A stretch of DNA of 64,000 nt from Heterostelium multicystogenum (taxonomy: Eukaryota > Evosea > Eumycetozoa > Acytosteliales > Acytosteliaceae), in the NCBI GenBank assembly GCA_003667245.1, contig RCNN01000030.1, positions 1 to 64,000 of the forward strand. The letters run 5' to 3'. The first letter of the stretch is position 1. Each line of letters opens with the position of its first letter. The position numbers and the translations under genes were made by a program. The notes beneath the pieces were generated by a model. That model saw only the letters and a list, made by a program, of their open reading frames with translations. It was not told the origin of the DNA and did no database searches. This document shows positions 25,789 through 38,777 of the stretch, one piece after another.

Positions 25789-28700
25789 ATGTAATAATAT
25801 GATCCAGCCAGCCAGCTACCACTAGTGTTGGTGGTGGTGGTGTTGGAAACCTATTATTTAATTTATAATAAAACACTTACATTATATATATATAACAACA
25901 AAGATAAGATAGATAATGTGTTTATTCATTCTATTTATCTATCTATCAATCAATCTATCTATCTTTGTATAAATATACATAGATATCAATGCAAAACAAA
26001 TCAAACAAAACAAGCAGAGTTTAAAGTGTATGAAGAAGTAGGAAGTATTCATGATGAACGAATAGATGTCGCCAACCAAATATGAATAAAAATAGCCAAT
26101 ATTCATACATATTTTAATGACTATTGTCAAATGTTGTTACGATGCTATTAATAATTGATTGAGTTATTTGATCAATCTAGTTCCTGTGAGTGGAGTGTGG
26201 GTTGTGTTAGGTTGGAGTGGGATGGGTGTTGCTCTTCTACATTATTCGCTTAAAGTGTAAAGATGTACTATTTACACTAGTTTTAATCAGAGCTATTCAT
26301 CTAAATTCACCTTTCAAATTATAATGATTGAGGTCGCTACTGATGGAATTGCGCTGATTGTAATATTGGTCATTAATAAATAAATAGAGTGAGTGGTTGG
26401 AATATGTTTTGAATTAAAATCAACTAAATCATAACATCAAGCATCTCTTCCGACTAACATCTCCAGCTATCAACAAAAAAACCACCATTCCCACCAGACT
26501 TTTGTGTGTTAGAAAAACATTTACAATCCAATTTATGAATTTTAGTTGCTAATATTATTTAGTAGTAATTCACTCGACCATTTCAAACTCACATATAGTC
26601 GATTAATTGTTTTTAAATATTATATGCATGTAAATGTTGATTACCATATATGTCTATTTGTTACCTCTTCCCACCAATATTAATCTATATATCTAATATT
26701 AATACCATTAACCACAAAAACCCCTCACACCCCTAGTGGTGGGACTGACAAACACTCACATCAAGTTATTCATCAGGGTGTATATAATAGTTTGTTTTTG
26801 GAATCAGTAGTCATATATATCAACTATAGTAATCATATACATACATATATATCTATTAGTCAAATTAAATATATTTATATAGCATGTAATCAAATGGATG
26901 TATATCTATTTCATCTTTTTATTTACATACATCTGTGTTTTAGATAGCTTTAAATTGATTGAATAGCATGGTTTTAAACAGTGAGTGAGTGAGTGGTGTC
27001 TCAGATAGTGGTTCATACCTGTATGTTAGGTGCTCCTGTTGGACAGCATTCAAGAAACAAACTAATTACCACATGGCGATACACTGTACTGAACTAACTT
27101 GTGCACTTTGAATTGAGTGACTTTCCAACGTTAATATTTAAATTTTTCATCACCAAGCATTACCTTTTGATCAATTGATCCAACCCCACAATTGATAATA
27201 TGAGAATGAAGCTTACCCCAATCAAGGTCATACAACTCAAAATAGTAGATATCCAGTTCAAACTCAATTGTTATATTACTACTAAATAATCAATTGGCAT
27301 CTATCTCTCAATTTGGTGATGTGATACCTCCTTATCATATGGTGAACAGACAGACAATCTTTGTTTTTACTGTGATGTTGTGCTTCTTATCCTTCTGCTT
27401 CTACTGCTGATAGTGGTAGTTATAGATTTTTTCAAGTTTAGTGTTGAGATAGATTTACATCTAATATGGATAAATTTTAAATTCAATTTTTAGTTATACT
27501 ACTCATTACCATCACCATCAAACATATTTATATCTTATCTTAATAACCATGGTTTGAGGGAAAAAATAAAATGACTGGGTTTTAAAATCAATATAAATAT
27601 TCAGTTGTTGGAAGCTTCCTATTGTTATTAATTGTCGCTGTTGATGTTGGTATCTATTCAAACTCTATAGATTTATTAATTGCCAGAGAGAAACTATTTA
27701 TATCTTCTTATTGCCAACATTTATTATTAAAGTGACTCTTCCTATTTTAAAAAACCACTCTACCTATACTTCTAATCTCTCTGCCATTTTGATCATCCTT
27801 TAAATTTCTAATATTATGCTTAACTTCAAGACCATATTAGGAAACCAATATTAATAACTCATACCAACCATCATCTGAAACTTATTAACACAGTTAATAA
27901 ATTAAATTTCAAAGTCATCGAAATAGTAATATTTAAACATCATCTTCATCATCATCATCATCATCATTAGCAAATAGATCCATTAGAAGTTAACATCATC
28001 TACCTTGACTGATCCAATATTACATAACTGCTTTAATTCAAGGTAAGAGAGCTACCATCCAACCAAATGGGGATTTAAAATTATTACTATAACAATAAAA
28101 TATTAACTAAATTATTATTATTCTTCTACTTTTAAAAATATATTCCTAATGGGATAGATCATTGATTTAATCAATTGCTCCAATATATTTTTAATATTAA
28201 TATATTCATTGGTAATCAAAATCGATTACAATTACTAGGTCTACAATCAATATCTATACTAATAATTATAAATTATATATTTATTAAACTATTCTTTTCA
28301 TTTTCATTCATCCATTAATACCTCGCCATTGTGGTTTCCCTACCCAATTTCATATATATATATTTATTTATCGTTCTATTTGTCATATCTTGATTTTTTC
28401 AGATTGGAATTAATTGGCAATAGCTGACACTTCAACACGCTAACATCACCTATAATCCCAAACAGTTTTTATTTGTTTACTCACCCCAGACAACAATTAC
28501 TAGTATTAGTAATTCCAGTGTCACCCATTCCATTCCATTCCCACTTTACCTTTAGTTTATTTTTTATTTTTTAAACAGTAATAAAATAATATCAACCTCT
28601 ACTTCACTAATATTACCACCACTAATTTCATCAAACAACTACACCACTTATATTCTACTTGCTCAGATCAGATTTGTTTTTGATTTGATTTCTATTCTAT

Positions 28701-29226
28701 ACACTTCCATATTTATATAAAACTCATTACAACATATTGACAAACCTTATTATAAAGACACCTGTGAGGTATTATTAAAATTGCATACTCCATTGTATCC
28801 ACTGCACCTTTACTACTACAATTTCTGCAAACTATACTTTTTCTATTTTCCGAACAGCCAAATATAACTTAGTTCAAGACAAATCCCCCGAATCCAAGTC
28901 AAAAAATATCAACATCATCTTTCATCACTAGATTTGATATCTAAACAACATTAAACTTCTCTTTTTGAAATAATATTTGTTAAAATTTAAATTAACTAAA
29001 CAAGAGAATTGTAGTTGCAAAGAGATAGATAGGAATTTTAGTGAACCTAAAACAAAGTTTATTCCTTTATTTAGATTAACTTTTGACGTTAATTTGAAAT
29101 AATCCATATTTATCTTCAACACTTTTTCAAGTACAACTTCGGACTATTTATTTATTTAAATACAATTGCATCTTGTATATACTGTACTAGTACCAACCCA
29201 ATTAATTTATATAATATTTATCAAAA
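25789..29226. other. 3.4-kb intergenic region
   Basis: AT-rich, no conserved frame on either strand. Contains TATC/ATC-type repeats near 25935-25970 and (ATC)n near 27940-27966. Long leader and promoter of the peptidase gene is the simplest reading. Confidence 0.5.
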
Positions 29227-31417
29227 ATGGAAATTTCCTTAAGACTATTATATCTTGGAAAATATATTTATTTATTATTTATTATTTATTTTGTATATAA
29301 TATATCTTGGGTCGAATCTAGACCTTATGGATCATGGTATTCTCCAATCTCTGCCAACCTGTCGAGTACAAGAATGAACATCTTGATGGAAGCCTATCCT
29401 CCTTCAAATACACATGCATATTGGTTGGAAAGAAGACCTGGAGAAAATGGTCGAACTGTTTTAGTAGAAGTTGATAATAATCATAATCAAAGGTATAATA
29501 TCATTTTTTTAAATAATTAAATTTGTGTCTCACTAACTTGTAATCATTTTTTCAGAGATCTATTGCCACCTGGATATAGTGCATTTACATATATAAATTC
29601 CTATGGAGGTGGTCCAATAACTATCATCACTCCAAACAAATGTAGCACCGATCGATTCTTTAGTTTTGTATTTGTCAATCAAAATGATCAAAATATATAT
29701 ATGCACTATCCAAATATCGATGGCTTCAAACCAGTACAAATGACTTTTGATGAAAATAGAATGTATGCAGATGGTACATATGATGTAACTAGACACAGAG
29801 TCATCTTTGTTTCCGAAGATAGAACCACTCCAAATATCACCCAATCATTGGTTTCTCTGGATCTTGATACTAGAGAACTCACTACATTAGATTCGAGATT
29901 TGATTTCTATATGAATCCAAGAATTAGTCCAGATGGAAAAAAAACTGGCATTTATTATATGGAGATTCCCAAACATGCCTTGGGATGAAAGTGAACTTTA
30001 CTTGGCCGACCTAGACAGAAGAGGAAACATTCTTCGCAAGCACAAAGTTTCATATAAACAAGAATCTGTAATGGATCCTAAGTTTGATGGTCACTGTATG
30101 TTTACCGTATGAATGATATATTGGTAGATTTGCTCTAATTCTTTCTATAATTATTCCAGATTTATATTTCGTATCAGATAGAATCCACAGATACTGGACA
30201 ATTTTTAGATATGATATTTATAGATACGAAATTGTTGATTCAATTCCACCAACATTGTTTAACTATAAGGAAATTGGCTCTCCAACTTGGACACTTGGTG
30301 TGCATTGTTTCGCCATTCTTCCAAACTCAAGAATTATAGCCAAATCATTTGGATATCTAATTGACTATAGCTTTGTAACTAAGAGAATAAAATTGTACAG
30401 CAACGAATATAGCCAAGTAAAATTCGTTAGTTACTCAGCCTTGAATAGAGCAATGACTATCATCGGCTCTTCAACTGTACAGCTTCCAACACTGGTCCGA
30501 GTGTGTAACTTTGACCAACCATCATTATCCTTCCAGAGACTCTTAAATGACCCTGTAGAAATTGATACTGCTTACATCTCTGAGCCCATCGAGATTCAAT
30601 ATGCGACCAGCGATGGTGGAAGATCTGTAGGTTTCTACTATCCACCCAAGAATCCAGAGTACCAAAACACAGTGAGTCCCAATGAGAAGCCACCACTTCT
30701 TGTGAGAACACACGGTGGTCCAACTGGTTACGACCCAGCACAGCTCTCGCCAGCAATTCTATTCTGGACATCTAGAGGTTTTGGTGTGCTCGATGTAAAC
30801 TACAGAGGTAGCTCCCAATACGGAAGAGACTATCGACAACTCTTACACGGAAAATGGGGCGTCTACGATGTTGATGACAGTTGCTATGGAGCGCAATTCT
30901 TGGTAGACCAGGGAGTGGTCGACGGAAAGCGTATGGTTATCGATGGACAAAGCTCTGGTGCTACACAACATTGGCTGCCCTCACTTTCAGAAAGATATTC
31001 CAAGCAGGATGCAGCTTCTTTGGAATTGGTGACCTAATAGCACTCCAAAAGAAGACCGACCGCATGGAAGTAAACTATGTTTCAACACTGGTCGGTGGTC
31101 CAGAAACTCAAAGGGAACGATCGCCCATCTACCACATTGATCAACTCGATGTTCCAGTTGCATTCTTCCACGGAATGAACGACCCTGTTGTGCCATGCAA
31201 TCAATCATTGCAGATGTACGATGAGCTGAAACAAAGAAATCGACCAACACTGATTGAGGTGTACCCAAACGAGAATCATGGATTCACCCAAGACAAGAAT
31301 ATGATAAGATCGCTCGAGGGAGAATATTACTTCTTTTCACAAGTGTTGAACTTCGAGCCTGTAAACATCACAAACACCGATTTCAACATTGTGAATCATC
31401 GCAAAAAATCACAATAA
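29227..31417 (+). CDS. S9-family prolyl oligopeptidase-like serine peptidase, secreted or anchored
   Basis: Three exons: 29227-29492, 29556-30095 and 30160-31417. The N-terminus is hydrophobic (YIYLLFIIYFVYNI), a signal peptide or anchor. Residues 35-390 form a propeller region (LVSLDLDTRELTTLDS; NPRISPDGKK). The hydrolase domain has RTHGGPT, RGFGVLDVNYRGSSQYGRDY, nucleophile elbow DGQSSGA near 30945, Asp in HGMNDPVVP near 31175 and His in NENHGF near 31270: a full Ser/Asp/His triad as in dipeptidyl and acylaminoacyl peptidases. Frame breaks at the A8 run 29937-29944 and near 30963, right after the active Ser; both join cleanly into family sequence. The elbow reads GQSSGA where many relatives have GGSxGG. 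Likely substrates are short peptides in the endolysosome or medium (inference). Confidence 0.87.
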
Positions 31418-31629
31418 AATGTGTGGTGGTTTTCTTAAAAAAAAACTGAACTATTTAGTGCAATGTTGGTTAGAGTGTTAGTTAAATTAATTATTAATAA
31501 GTGGATATTCACACCTTTTTTATTTTAGTCAAATGATAAATCTGTAAGAAAAGTTAAGATTAATTGAGAAACAAATAAAGATAATATTTAATAAACAAGA
31601 TAATAACACTTACACTACAGAGATACACA

Positions 31630-33139
31630 ATGTCTTCAACTACAACTACTACTACCTCTGATACTTCTGAAACAAATAATCAGTCGACTGCTACGAAAGA
31701 TAGTCAAGTTTTAGATGACCCTGATAATATTGCAAATAATGATAATAATAATAATAATAACATAGATGTAAATAGTATTGTAAATGAAAAAGAATAATAT
31801 GGAACAATCACTATCAGTCGATGAAGTCGCTGATCAAGCTAATTTGACCAATAGCGAGATAAAAACCAAAGAAATTCACAAAAAGATGACTATGAAAAAT
31901 TGATCACCGATCCTATTACTATGGCTGTAATGGAGGTATGTGTTTTTGATACATTGATGTTTCCTACATTTCATTAATGATTGATTGCAAAAGGATGCTG
32001 TCATATCACCATGTGGACATTCCTTCGATAGAAATTCAATTGAAGGATGGCTAAATAGACAGTCTACCTGTCCATTATGTAAAAAACCGCTGACATCCAA
32101 AAGATTTGACTCCAAACTATTCATTGAGAGAGTTGATTCAGCAGTTTGATAGAATAGATGAAATTGGTGCTAATACTGCACCTGATGAGAGTCTCATCAG
32201 AAGTAAAGAGCACGAAGAGATTGCCTCTCAAATTTCTAGCATGCTAAGTCAACTCACTGTGCTCTCAAGCAAAATTAATCCAAGTGGCACTATCAAAACA
32301 GATGCACAGCTACCAACTCCACCAAAGAAAGATATAATAATTAGAGAACTTTTGGAAAACGAATGTACTCTTGGTTCAAAACTATTCGAAGCTGCAACTA
32401 GAAATGGTAAGATCGAATCCACTTTTTTCTTGGTGAATAACACTAAATTAACTCATGATTCAATAGATCCTTTTATGGATCATTTCTTCCAGGATGTTTA
32501 TTGGAGAAAATCTGGTTCAGAATGGTATTGTGAAAAAATGCTTCAATATGCGGTAAAGCGTGCCAGAGTATGGGGACTATTCTATAAAGCATCTCCAACC
32601 AAACAAAGAGAGTTGACAGGCATTTTAATTTGTCAGCCACCTGGCCAAGTCGGTGTTTGTAAGTTATTGAAGTAGTCAACCACTTTAAAATGAAACTAAC
32701 TATGATTATAGCCGTGACAGAAATGATTAAAGTTGGATTTGCAGCTGCACCATTAAAGATGGGAATAGGTCCACTCAGTAGAGTATTGGCCCTTTTTGAT
32801 GTTTCAGAAAAGACACACCAAGTTCTTACACAAAATACACCTCATTGGTATGTCAATGCTATAGTAATCGACCCCCGATCGCAGAACCAGATGATAGGCA
32901 CTGAACTTTTGAACATGGTGATTAAATTAGCAGATTCTCAGAAAGTTGCAATCTATACAGACACAGCAAGTTTAGCAAGTTTAAGATTTTTCCAAAGATT
33001 TGGTTTCAAAGTTATAAAGCATGTTGTAAGTAATAAATATAATACCAAGAACCAAATACATGTACTCATACAAACTGTTTTTTAGAGTCCTTCCTCCTGT
33101 CCTTTCTGGGCCTTGATGAGATATCCACATACCGATTGA
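31630..33139 (+). CDS. U-box domain fused to a GNAT N-acetyltransferase domain
   Basis: ATG at 31630; introns 31936-31993, 32659-32711 and 33026-33085; stop TGA at 33137-33139. The N-terminus is Thr/Asn-rich. The U-box is at about 31895-32150: [24 protein letters not shown], then [14 protein letters not shown] and [14 protein letters not shown]. It keeps the DP.T, GH.[FY], W and CPL positions of E2-binding U-boxes. After a linker ([20 protein letters not shown]) comes a GNAT fold: [41 protein letters not shown] (acetyl-CoA loop) and [18 protein letters not shown], then [14 protein letters not shown] in the last exon. Frame changes at A-runs near 31795, 31880-31884 and 32099-32102 lie in or before the U-box; the linker and GNAT share one frame. 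So the fusion rests on the uninterrupted spacing and lack of any stop or promoter-like gap. I do not recall this architecture elsewhere. Confidence 0.8.
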
Positions 33140-33490
33140 AACCTTACATGATCTATATTTAACCTCATCGAACTCAATAAACTTTGTATATATATAACTC
33201 AATTGGATTACCAATCAAAAGAAACAAGAGTAAATTTTACTCAAAAGTTTTCTGTGACCTTACAGTTGACCAATTTATTTTCATGAGTGAAAATCCCCAC
33301 AAATTATCGCAACATACATGTTGTTTTGTTGAAGTGATCACCAGTGAATCAAAATTTAGTGGAAATGAGTCATTGATGAAACCCCTATTGTGGTTTGATA
33401 ACTTTTAAAAATGACGGAAACATTCATTCCTATCTATTTATAACAAATTGTTAAAGTTATACTTTAAATTAAGCATTTATTAAGGTGAAA

Positions 33491-34865
33491 ATGGGTAAAA
33501 AAGCAAAGAACTTAGATGATATCGTTGAAACTGTGCCAAAGGAGTTTGAGACTACCACTCATAGTACTACTGCCACTAGCACTGACTCTGTTGGCCAGGA
33601 AGGTGAGGAATCTCTGATTGGTAGCATTGTCAAAAATATCAAAGTCGGAGGTGATATGACAACTATCAACATTGCAGGATCTTTGGTACTACCTAAATCA
33701 AGTGTTTGCTACTTCTCCGAAAACTCATCGCCATTTTTCCATTTATTGATAAAGTAAAGATCGAACCATTTCATCAACAAAAGTAGTCGACTACTTTTTG
33801 TCAGTTAATTTCATTTCCTAACATTATTTATCTTTCTTTTCTTGAAGATGTAATGAAATTGAAGATGACCTCCAGAGAATGCTTGAAGTATTTAAATATA
33901 TTACAACAACCAGATGGTTGCCCAAAGAGCTTACAAAGTAAGTTACTTATTTTTATATATATGCGATCCAAAAGTATCGAAAACTAATAACAAGAAGAAA
34001 ACCATTGAATCCGGTCCTTGGTGAAACTTTTGAAGCCCATATCAAACTTCCGGACTCCGATCACAAGGTTAATGCTTTTGCCGAACAAATCTCTCATCAC
34101 CCACCAATCACCTCATCCGAAATCTACTGTAGGGAAGCTGGTGTCAAGGTGAACTATTTCACTCCGGTCAAGGTCAACTTTATGGGAACCTACATCAAAC
34201 TTACCCTGGATGGTGCCATACATGTCCATTTAGCAAAGTTTGGCGAAACTTTCAGTAGCACTTCACCTCCTGTTGCTATTCGTCTCTTCAGAAGCTTCAG
34301 TGAGTATGCTGGTGAATCAGTTCTTACATCTTCTAAAAGCAACTATAAGATTAAATCAACTTTCTACCCAAAAGTAAATACTCGATCTGTTATTCTGTTT
34401 TTCCTATGACTAACTAGTTGCTACTGTTCATTTAATAGCCATTGCTTGTTGGAAGCTATAATGGTTTAGATGCAACCGTATACAAAGGAGATGAAAAGAT
34501 ACATAAAATCAAAGGACAATGGGATGAAGAATTAAAGATTGCTCCCTACCACGACAAGAAAGCTTATGCACCATTCTATAATAGAAAAGATTATGTTGCT
34601 GGTGAGGTTATTCACGTGAGTCCTGAAAGACAACTACCAAGCAACTCAAATGTTGTATGGGGTGCTCTATTCGATGCCATCAAAACAAAACAACCCAGCA
34701 AAGTCATCAACAAAGAAAAAACAAAAGTGGAGGAAGAACAAAGAAGGAAAGCAGCCGAAAGAAAAGAGAAAAAAACAATGGAAGCCAGCTCACTTTGTGC
34801 AAGATGATAACGGTTTTTGGTCTCTCAACCCTGAACTTCACAATCATAAACCTTTAAACATATAA
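33491..34865 (+). CDS. oxysterol-binding protein-related lipid transfer protein
   Basis: Four exons: 33491-33753, 33848-33937, 33998-34373 and 34439-34865. It carries the family fingerprint EQISHHPPITS near 34085, preceded by PLNPVLGETFEA, and later HKIKGQWDEELKIAPY, NVVWGALFDAIKTKQPSKV and a basic coiled segment. About 410 residues with no PH or FFAT domain seen: a short ORP, as is usual in Dictyostelium. Expected to bind sterol or PI4P in the beta-barrel and move lipid between membranes. An extra A at the run 34769-34775 shifts the frame just before WKPAHFVQDDNGFWSLNPEL, the conserved ORP end. Confidence 0.92.
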
Positions 34866-36073
34866 TAAGTTGTAAAATTTTGAAATGAATAATAAATGTG
34901 ATATTTCTAACCACCAGAGCTAAGTATTGGTGATTTAGATGGTTTTCTTCATGAATCCTTTAACCAAAGTAACAATTTGCAAAAAAGAAAAGGAGTCTTT
35001 CAAGGGCTACCCCAAAGCCATAGAGCTTGTTCAATTTTTGACAAAGAAAAGAGGAAAGAGCCTTCTTAGAAAAAAGAGAAGTGGGAATGTCTGTCCAAGG
35101 TGATACTAATCGCCCAACACTGAACTTCATTAGTATATATCTTTGATCTAGATTTGTGACTAAAATGTTGTAAGCTTTCTCAATAAACTAGATATTATTC
35201 ACGGAGATTCAAACCACAAGATCGAAAAAATAGAAAAAATCACACTTGAACAAATTTCGAAGACTTCGTTGATAATATAAAAAAAAACAATGGTAAATAT
35301 TATTTTAATTAGATCTCAACATATCTCTCTTTTTGTGCACAAATTGGTAAAACAGGGATGATTTTTAGAATTCCATGAAAAACAGCAAACATATGAAAGA
35401 GTTGTTGTCTCATTGGTAGACCACAGTTTTGATTGCAAATTTTATCAATCACTCGCCCATGTCAGAAAGTAACTCGCGACAAAATAAACCAACACTTTAT
35501 TTTTAGATGCAAGAAAAGATCAAAAAAAAACTTTCAAAAAGTAAATGAATGGCAAAAAATTTTATAGTTTTCACAATAAAAACTAAGTGAATTTAAATCT
35601 GGCGCAGATTAAATCAATACGACATTGTTTTTTTCTGTTATAAATCTAAAAGTTGCTCGTTGCATCAATTTCAATGATTTGTCATTTTCATATAAGGAAA
35701 GAGCAAGAGCATATATTTTTTTTACATCTGATACATAAGGGGTATTAAAGTGGAGTAACGATGTTATTTGAAATCCTCAGTATTTTCTTAGCGAACTCGA
35801 AGTTTTGTAAGGTTTTCTCTCTTTTTGTTTTTTAAGTAAATTATATAATTTAATTTTTTCAAGGTTTTTTATATGGTATGGAAACTATAAAAGCAAATCA
35901 TGATACATTAGAATTTCTTCATTTTTTTTAATAATATTATTATTTTCATAATTATTATTTGCTATATTATTTTGTGATATTATATATTTGTAATACTACA
36001 ATATTTTATTTCTTTAATATTCTCTATCTCATTAATATTTTACACACCAATTGTTAAAATTATATACTATAAA
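34866..36073. other. 1.2-kb intergenic region
   Basis: No open frame of note. 34970-35110 is purine-rich and may be a relic of coding DNA, but I cannot match it. The last 200 bp are very AT-rich, with a T-run upstream of the next start. Confidence 0.45.
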
Positions 36074-36637
36074 ATGAATATAAAATTATTGGTATCTGTT
36101 TTGTTTGTTGGAATGGTTGTTTCTGCCAGTGCTACACAATATTTCTTGTTCCAACAGTTCACAGATCGTGAGTGTTCTGAAGGAAATGATGTCTATGGTT
36201 CATTCCATGCCACAGGAATATGCTATGACAGCAAAAGATACACATGCTTTGAAAATGGAACTGCCCATATGGATATCCACTCCAATCCAGACTGCTCCGA
36301 TGATCCTTCAATCACCAGATCCTTTGACCTTGCTGGATGTAACTATGGTTTCTCAATCAAGTGCACTGAAAATATTTCTGTACCAAACAACACATTGGCC
36401 ACTTATTCCTATTCTCAACCATCGTGCCAAGGTTTCGAGATCTCAGCCAAATACCAACGTACTGACACTTGCTTCTCTGGTACCTCAATCTCATGTAACT
36501 CCACCATTCAAACCTACAATTACTTTGATAGCATCGATTGTTCAGGTTCTCCATCAAGTATCAATGAAGTTGTAACTGAAGATTTCTGTCCAGAATCAGT
36601 TGGAATTATCCAAACAAAGGAAGTCTGTAATTTCTAA
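36074..36637 (+). CDS. secreted Cys-rich protein, dictyostelid family
   Basis: Intact 187-residue frame. Signal peptide MNIKLLVSVLFVGMVVSASA. The mature part holds 14 Cys spread evenly, and three imperfect units of about 55 residues, each with an FxxxxC...GxC(Y/F) pattern: QQFTDRECSEGNDVYGSF, YSQPSCQGFEISAKYQ and YFDSIDCSGSPSSINE. N-glycosylation sites at NGT and NIS/NST. It resembles a family of roughly 200-residue secreted dictyostelid proteins without known function (possibly Pfam DUF3430); I assign no role. Confidence 0.8.
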   Translation: MNIKLLVSVLFVGMVVSASATQYFLFQQFTDRECSEGNDVYGSFHATGICYDSKRYTCFENGTAHMDIHSNPDCSDDPSITRSFDLAGCNYGFSIKCTENISVPNNTLATYSYSQPSCQGFEISAKYQRTDTCFSGTSISCNSTIQTYNYFDSIDCSGSPSSINEVVTEDFCPESVGIIQTKEVCNF

Positions 36638-36739
36638 ACCAACAATCAAACAAATTTTTAATAAACCTTATTCCAATTGTATCAGATTGTGAATCATACA
36701 ATGTACATATAATGTAACTTTAGAATTATTGATATTTAT

Positions 36740-38249
36740 TTATGTTTGTCTAACTAAAGTGATGTGTGATGGATCGACAGTAATAGAAAATTGGGACTGG
36801 AGTTGGGGAGAGAATTTGAATTTCTGTGGAATGGACTTGCGATTACATACAACTTTAAAGAGAGAAGTATTGGATTCAAGTATAATGAAAAGCTGTTGAA
36901 ATAGTGCAATCGTTAAATTGGTATACATGGTCAGTGTTTTGAGTGTGGTATTTTTTGAGAGACCCAAAATTAGGTGATCCATTCCTGATGGGGAGTCTCC
37001 ATAGTTGTTTGTGATTGTCAAGTGTTGAATGGACTTATTACGGGCCAAAGTAAATCCAAGATCCTTTATTACCATATTCTCACTTGTCTTTGCAATTGCT
37101 AGATTGTTCAAACTGGTATGTCCTTCCAATGCAGTCATTATTTTTGTAAAGATAAAGCTGGAATCAATTTTGCTCGTGGAGCAATGTCAAACTTTCAAGT
37201 TGAGCAGGTAACTTTAAAGGGCCAAAATGTTCATTAGTGCTACTTGTTATCATATTGTTGGTCAACAACTTTAGGGTAAGATCACTGATAGAGTCTTGAT
37301 TGGAAATATTTCTGTACATAAGCTCTGTTGTTGGTAATGCAGAGTACAAGTGTCGTATAGTTCTGTTTGACAACAAAAAGGATAGGAATCTCTGACTTGC
37401 CATTGGAAGTGCACATGAGAATCCTTTAAGAGAGGGTAAATTGTTAACAAGTTCCCATGGTATATCACTCTCATTAATGAATTTGGTCTGGATGTCCAAC
37501 TTATCGACCAAAGGTAGAGCATTTGGCTGGTGCGAGAAAAGTTGTTTCATTAGGGCCGGATGCAAATCGATTGATAGCTTTCGGAGTTTTCGTACACCAA
37601 GCGAATGGATAAATCGTACTAAGTTACTGTAGTGTTCGTAAGCATCGCTGATACTGTTCCACTGCGTGATAATAGTTAGCTTTGAAATGTACTGAAGCAA
37701 TGGAGTCAGCTTATCGAGTGACTCATCGCTAATAGGACTAGTTGCTTGAATCAAGAGTTTGTTTAAACAGTATTTTCTTTGAGTCGATTGAATACGGATC
37801 AATCTATCTATAAAACCCGAAAACAATTCAGAGTTTATCGTCACCGAGTTAAGAACAAGCAGTTTAAGCTTGGAGAAGCATCTGTTCTCAAAAGTGGAGA
37901 TTTCTTGTTGGGACAGAATTGTATTCTGCTGTTGTGATTCACGTTTGTATCTCGAAGAGGAAGGCTCCAATCTTACGTTGAGACGAGATACTTCACAGAA
38001 AAGCGAATAGTCACTCAACAGTTTGTCTTGGAAGTGTGGTCTATATTGATTGACATCTAAATAGTATTCATAAACGGTAGTATTACTTCTACTTTGCTGG
38101 GTAGCTACAATAGAAAACCACCGTTTACTAACCATTGCCAGTGTCTCAATCTGTTTATTCTTTATATTATCATTCCATAAGTATTGTATGATGGTTTTAT
38201 GTATGATATAAGGTAATTGTACAGTATTATTAGTGTTTTCACTTAACAT
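36740..38249 (-). CDS. F-box-like / leucine-rich repeat protein
   Basis: ATG at 38247-38249. The N-terminus reads LPYIIHKTIIQYLW then KQIETLAMVSKRWFSIV, the dictyostelid F-box-like pattern (LP..I...I..YL...L..VSK.W). The body has LRR-like strands: LRKLSIDLHPALMKQL, LPLVDKLDIQ, QLESLTLLH, and in the last part LNNLAIA, IQHLTITNNYG and LKTLTMYTNL. The frame stops at 37164 and resumes as IDSSFIFTKIMTALE at an A-run near 37167, so I join both parts (about 500 residues). Probable SCF substrate adaptor by family analogy; the F-box is divergent, so SKP1 binding is inference. Confidence 0.7.
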
Positions 38250-38777
38250 ATCTTTGATTAAAAATTAAAATATATCATTTTTTTAGTAAAACATAGTGGT
38301 GCTTCCCGAAACTGTTGAGGTAGGTCTTCATTTTTTGTTTTTTATAGTCAAACAGGAGATCTATTTATTATAATCACTTTTATATATAGATGAATATGGG
38401 TTAATCTGTACCTGTACTGAATAGTATGGATTCATGAGAATAAAACTCTTATGACCTTTTCAAAAAAACAAAAACATTATCTTTTTTTCAGTTCACTTCA
38501 ACTATAGATAGATATGGTCAAATAGAATGAATAATTTGCAATAGTTAGTCACATATTACTTACTGACCTTGATTCTCTGTTTTCAAAAAAAAAGGACGAA
38601 AAACAAAAGATATTACCAACAAATAAATAAATTATTCTTGATTTTACGATTTTTACAAAAAAAGAGATCATTTTTGGTAATGAACACTATCTTGATATTC
38701 AAAGATTGACGATTGACATGTCGTCTAATATTTTAGTAAAACACTCGAATCACCTATTCATTTGTAAATTCATCAAA

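Noticed and set aside
33137..33139. TGA stop of the U-box/GNAT gene read as selenocysteine, prompted by the nearby tRNA-Sec
   Set aside because: The protein ends where GNAT proteins normally end (FWALMRYP); no SECIS-like structure was recognised.
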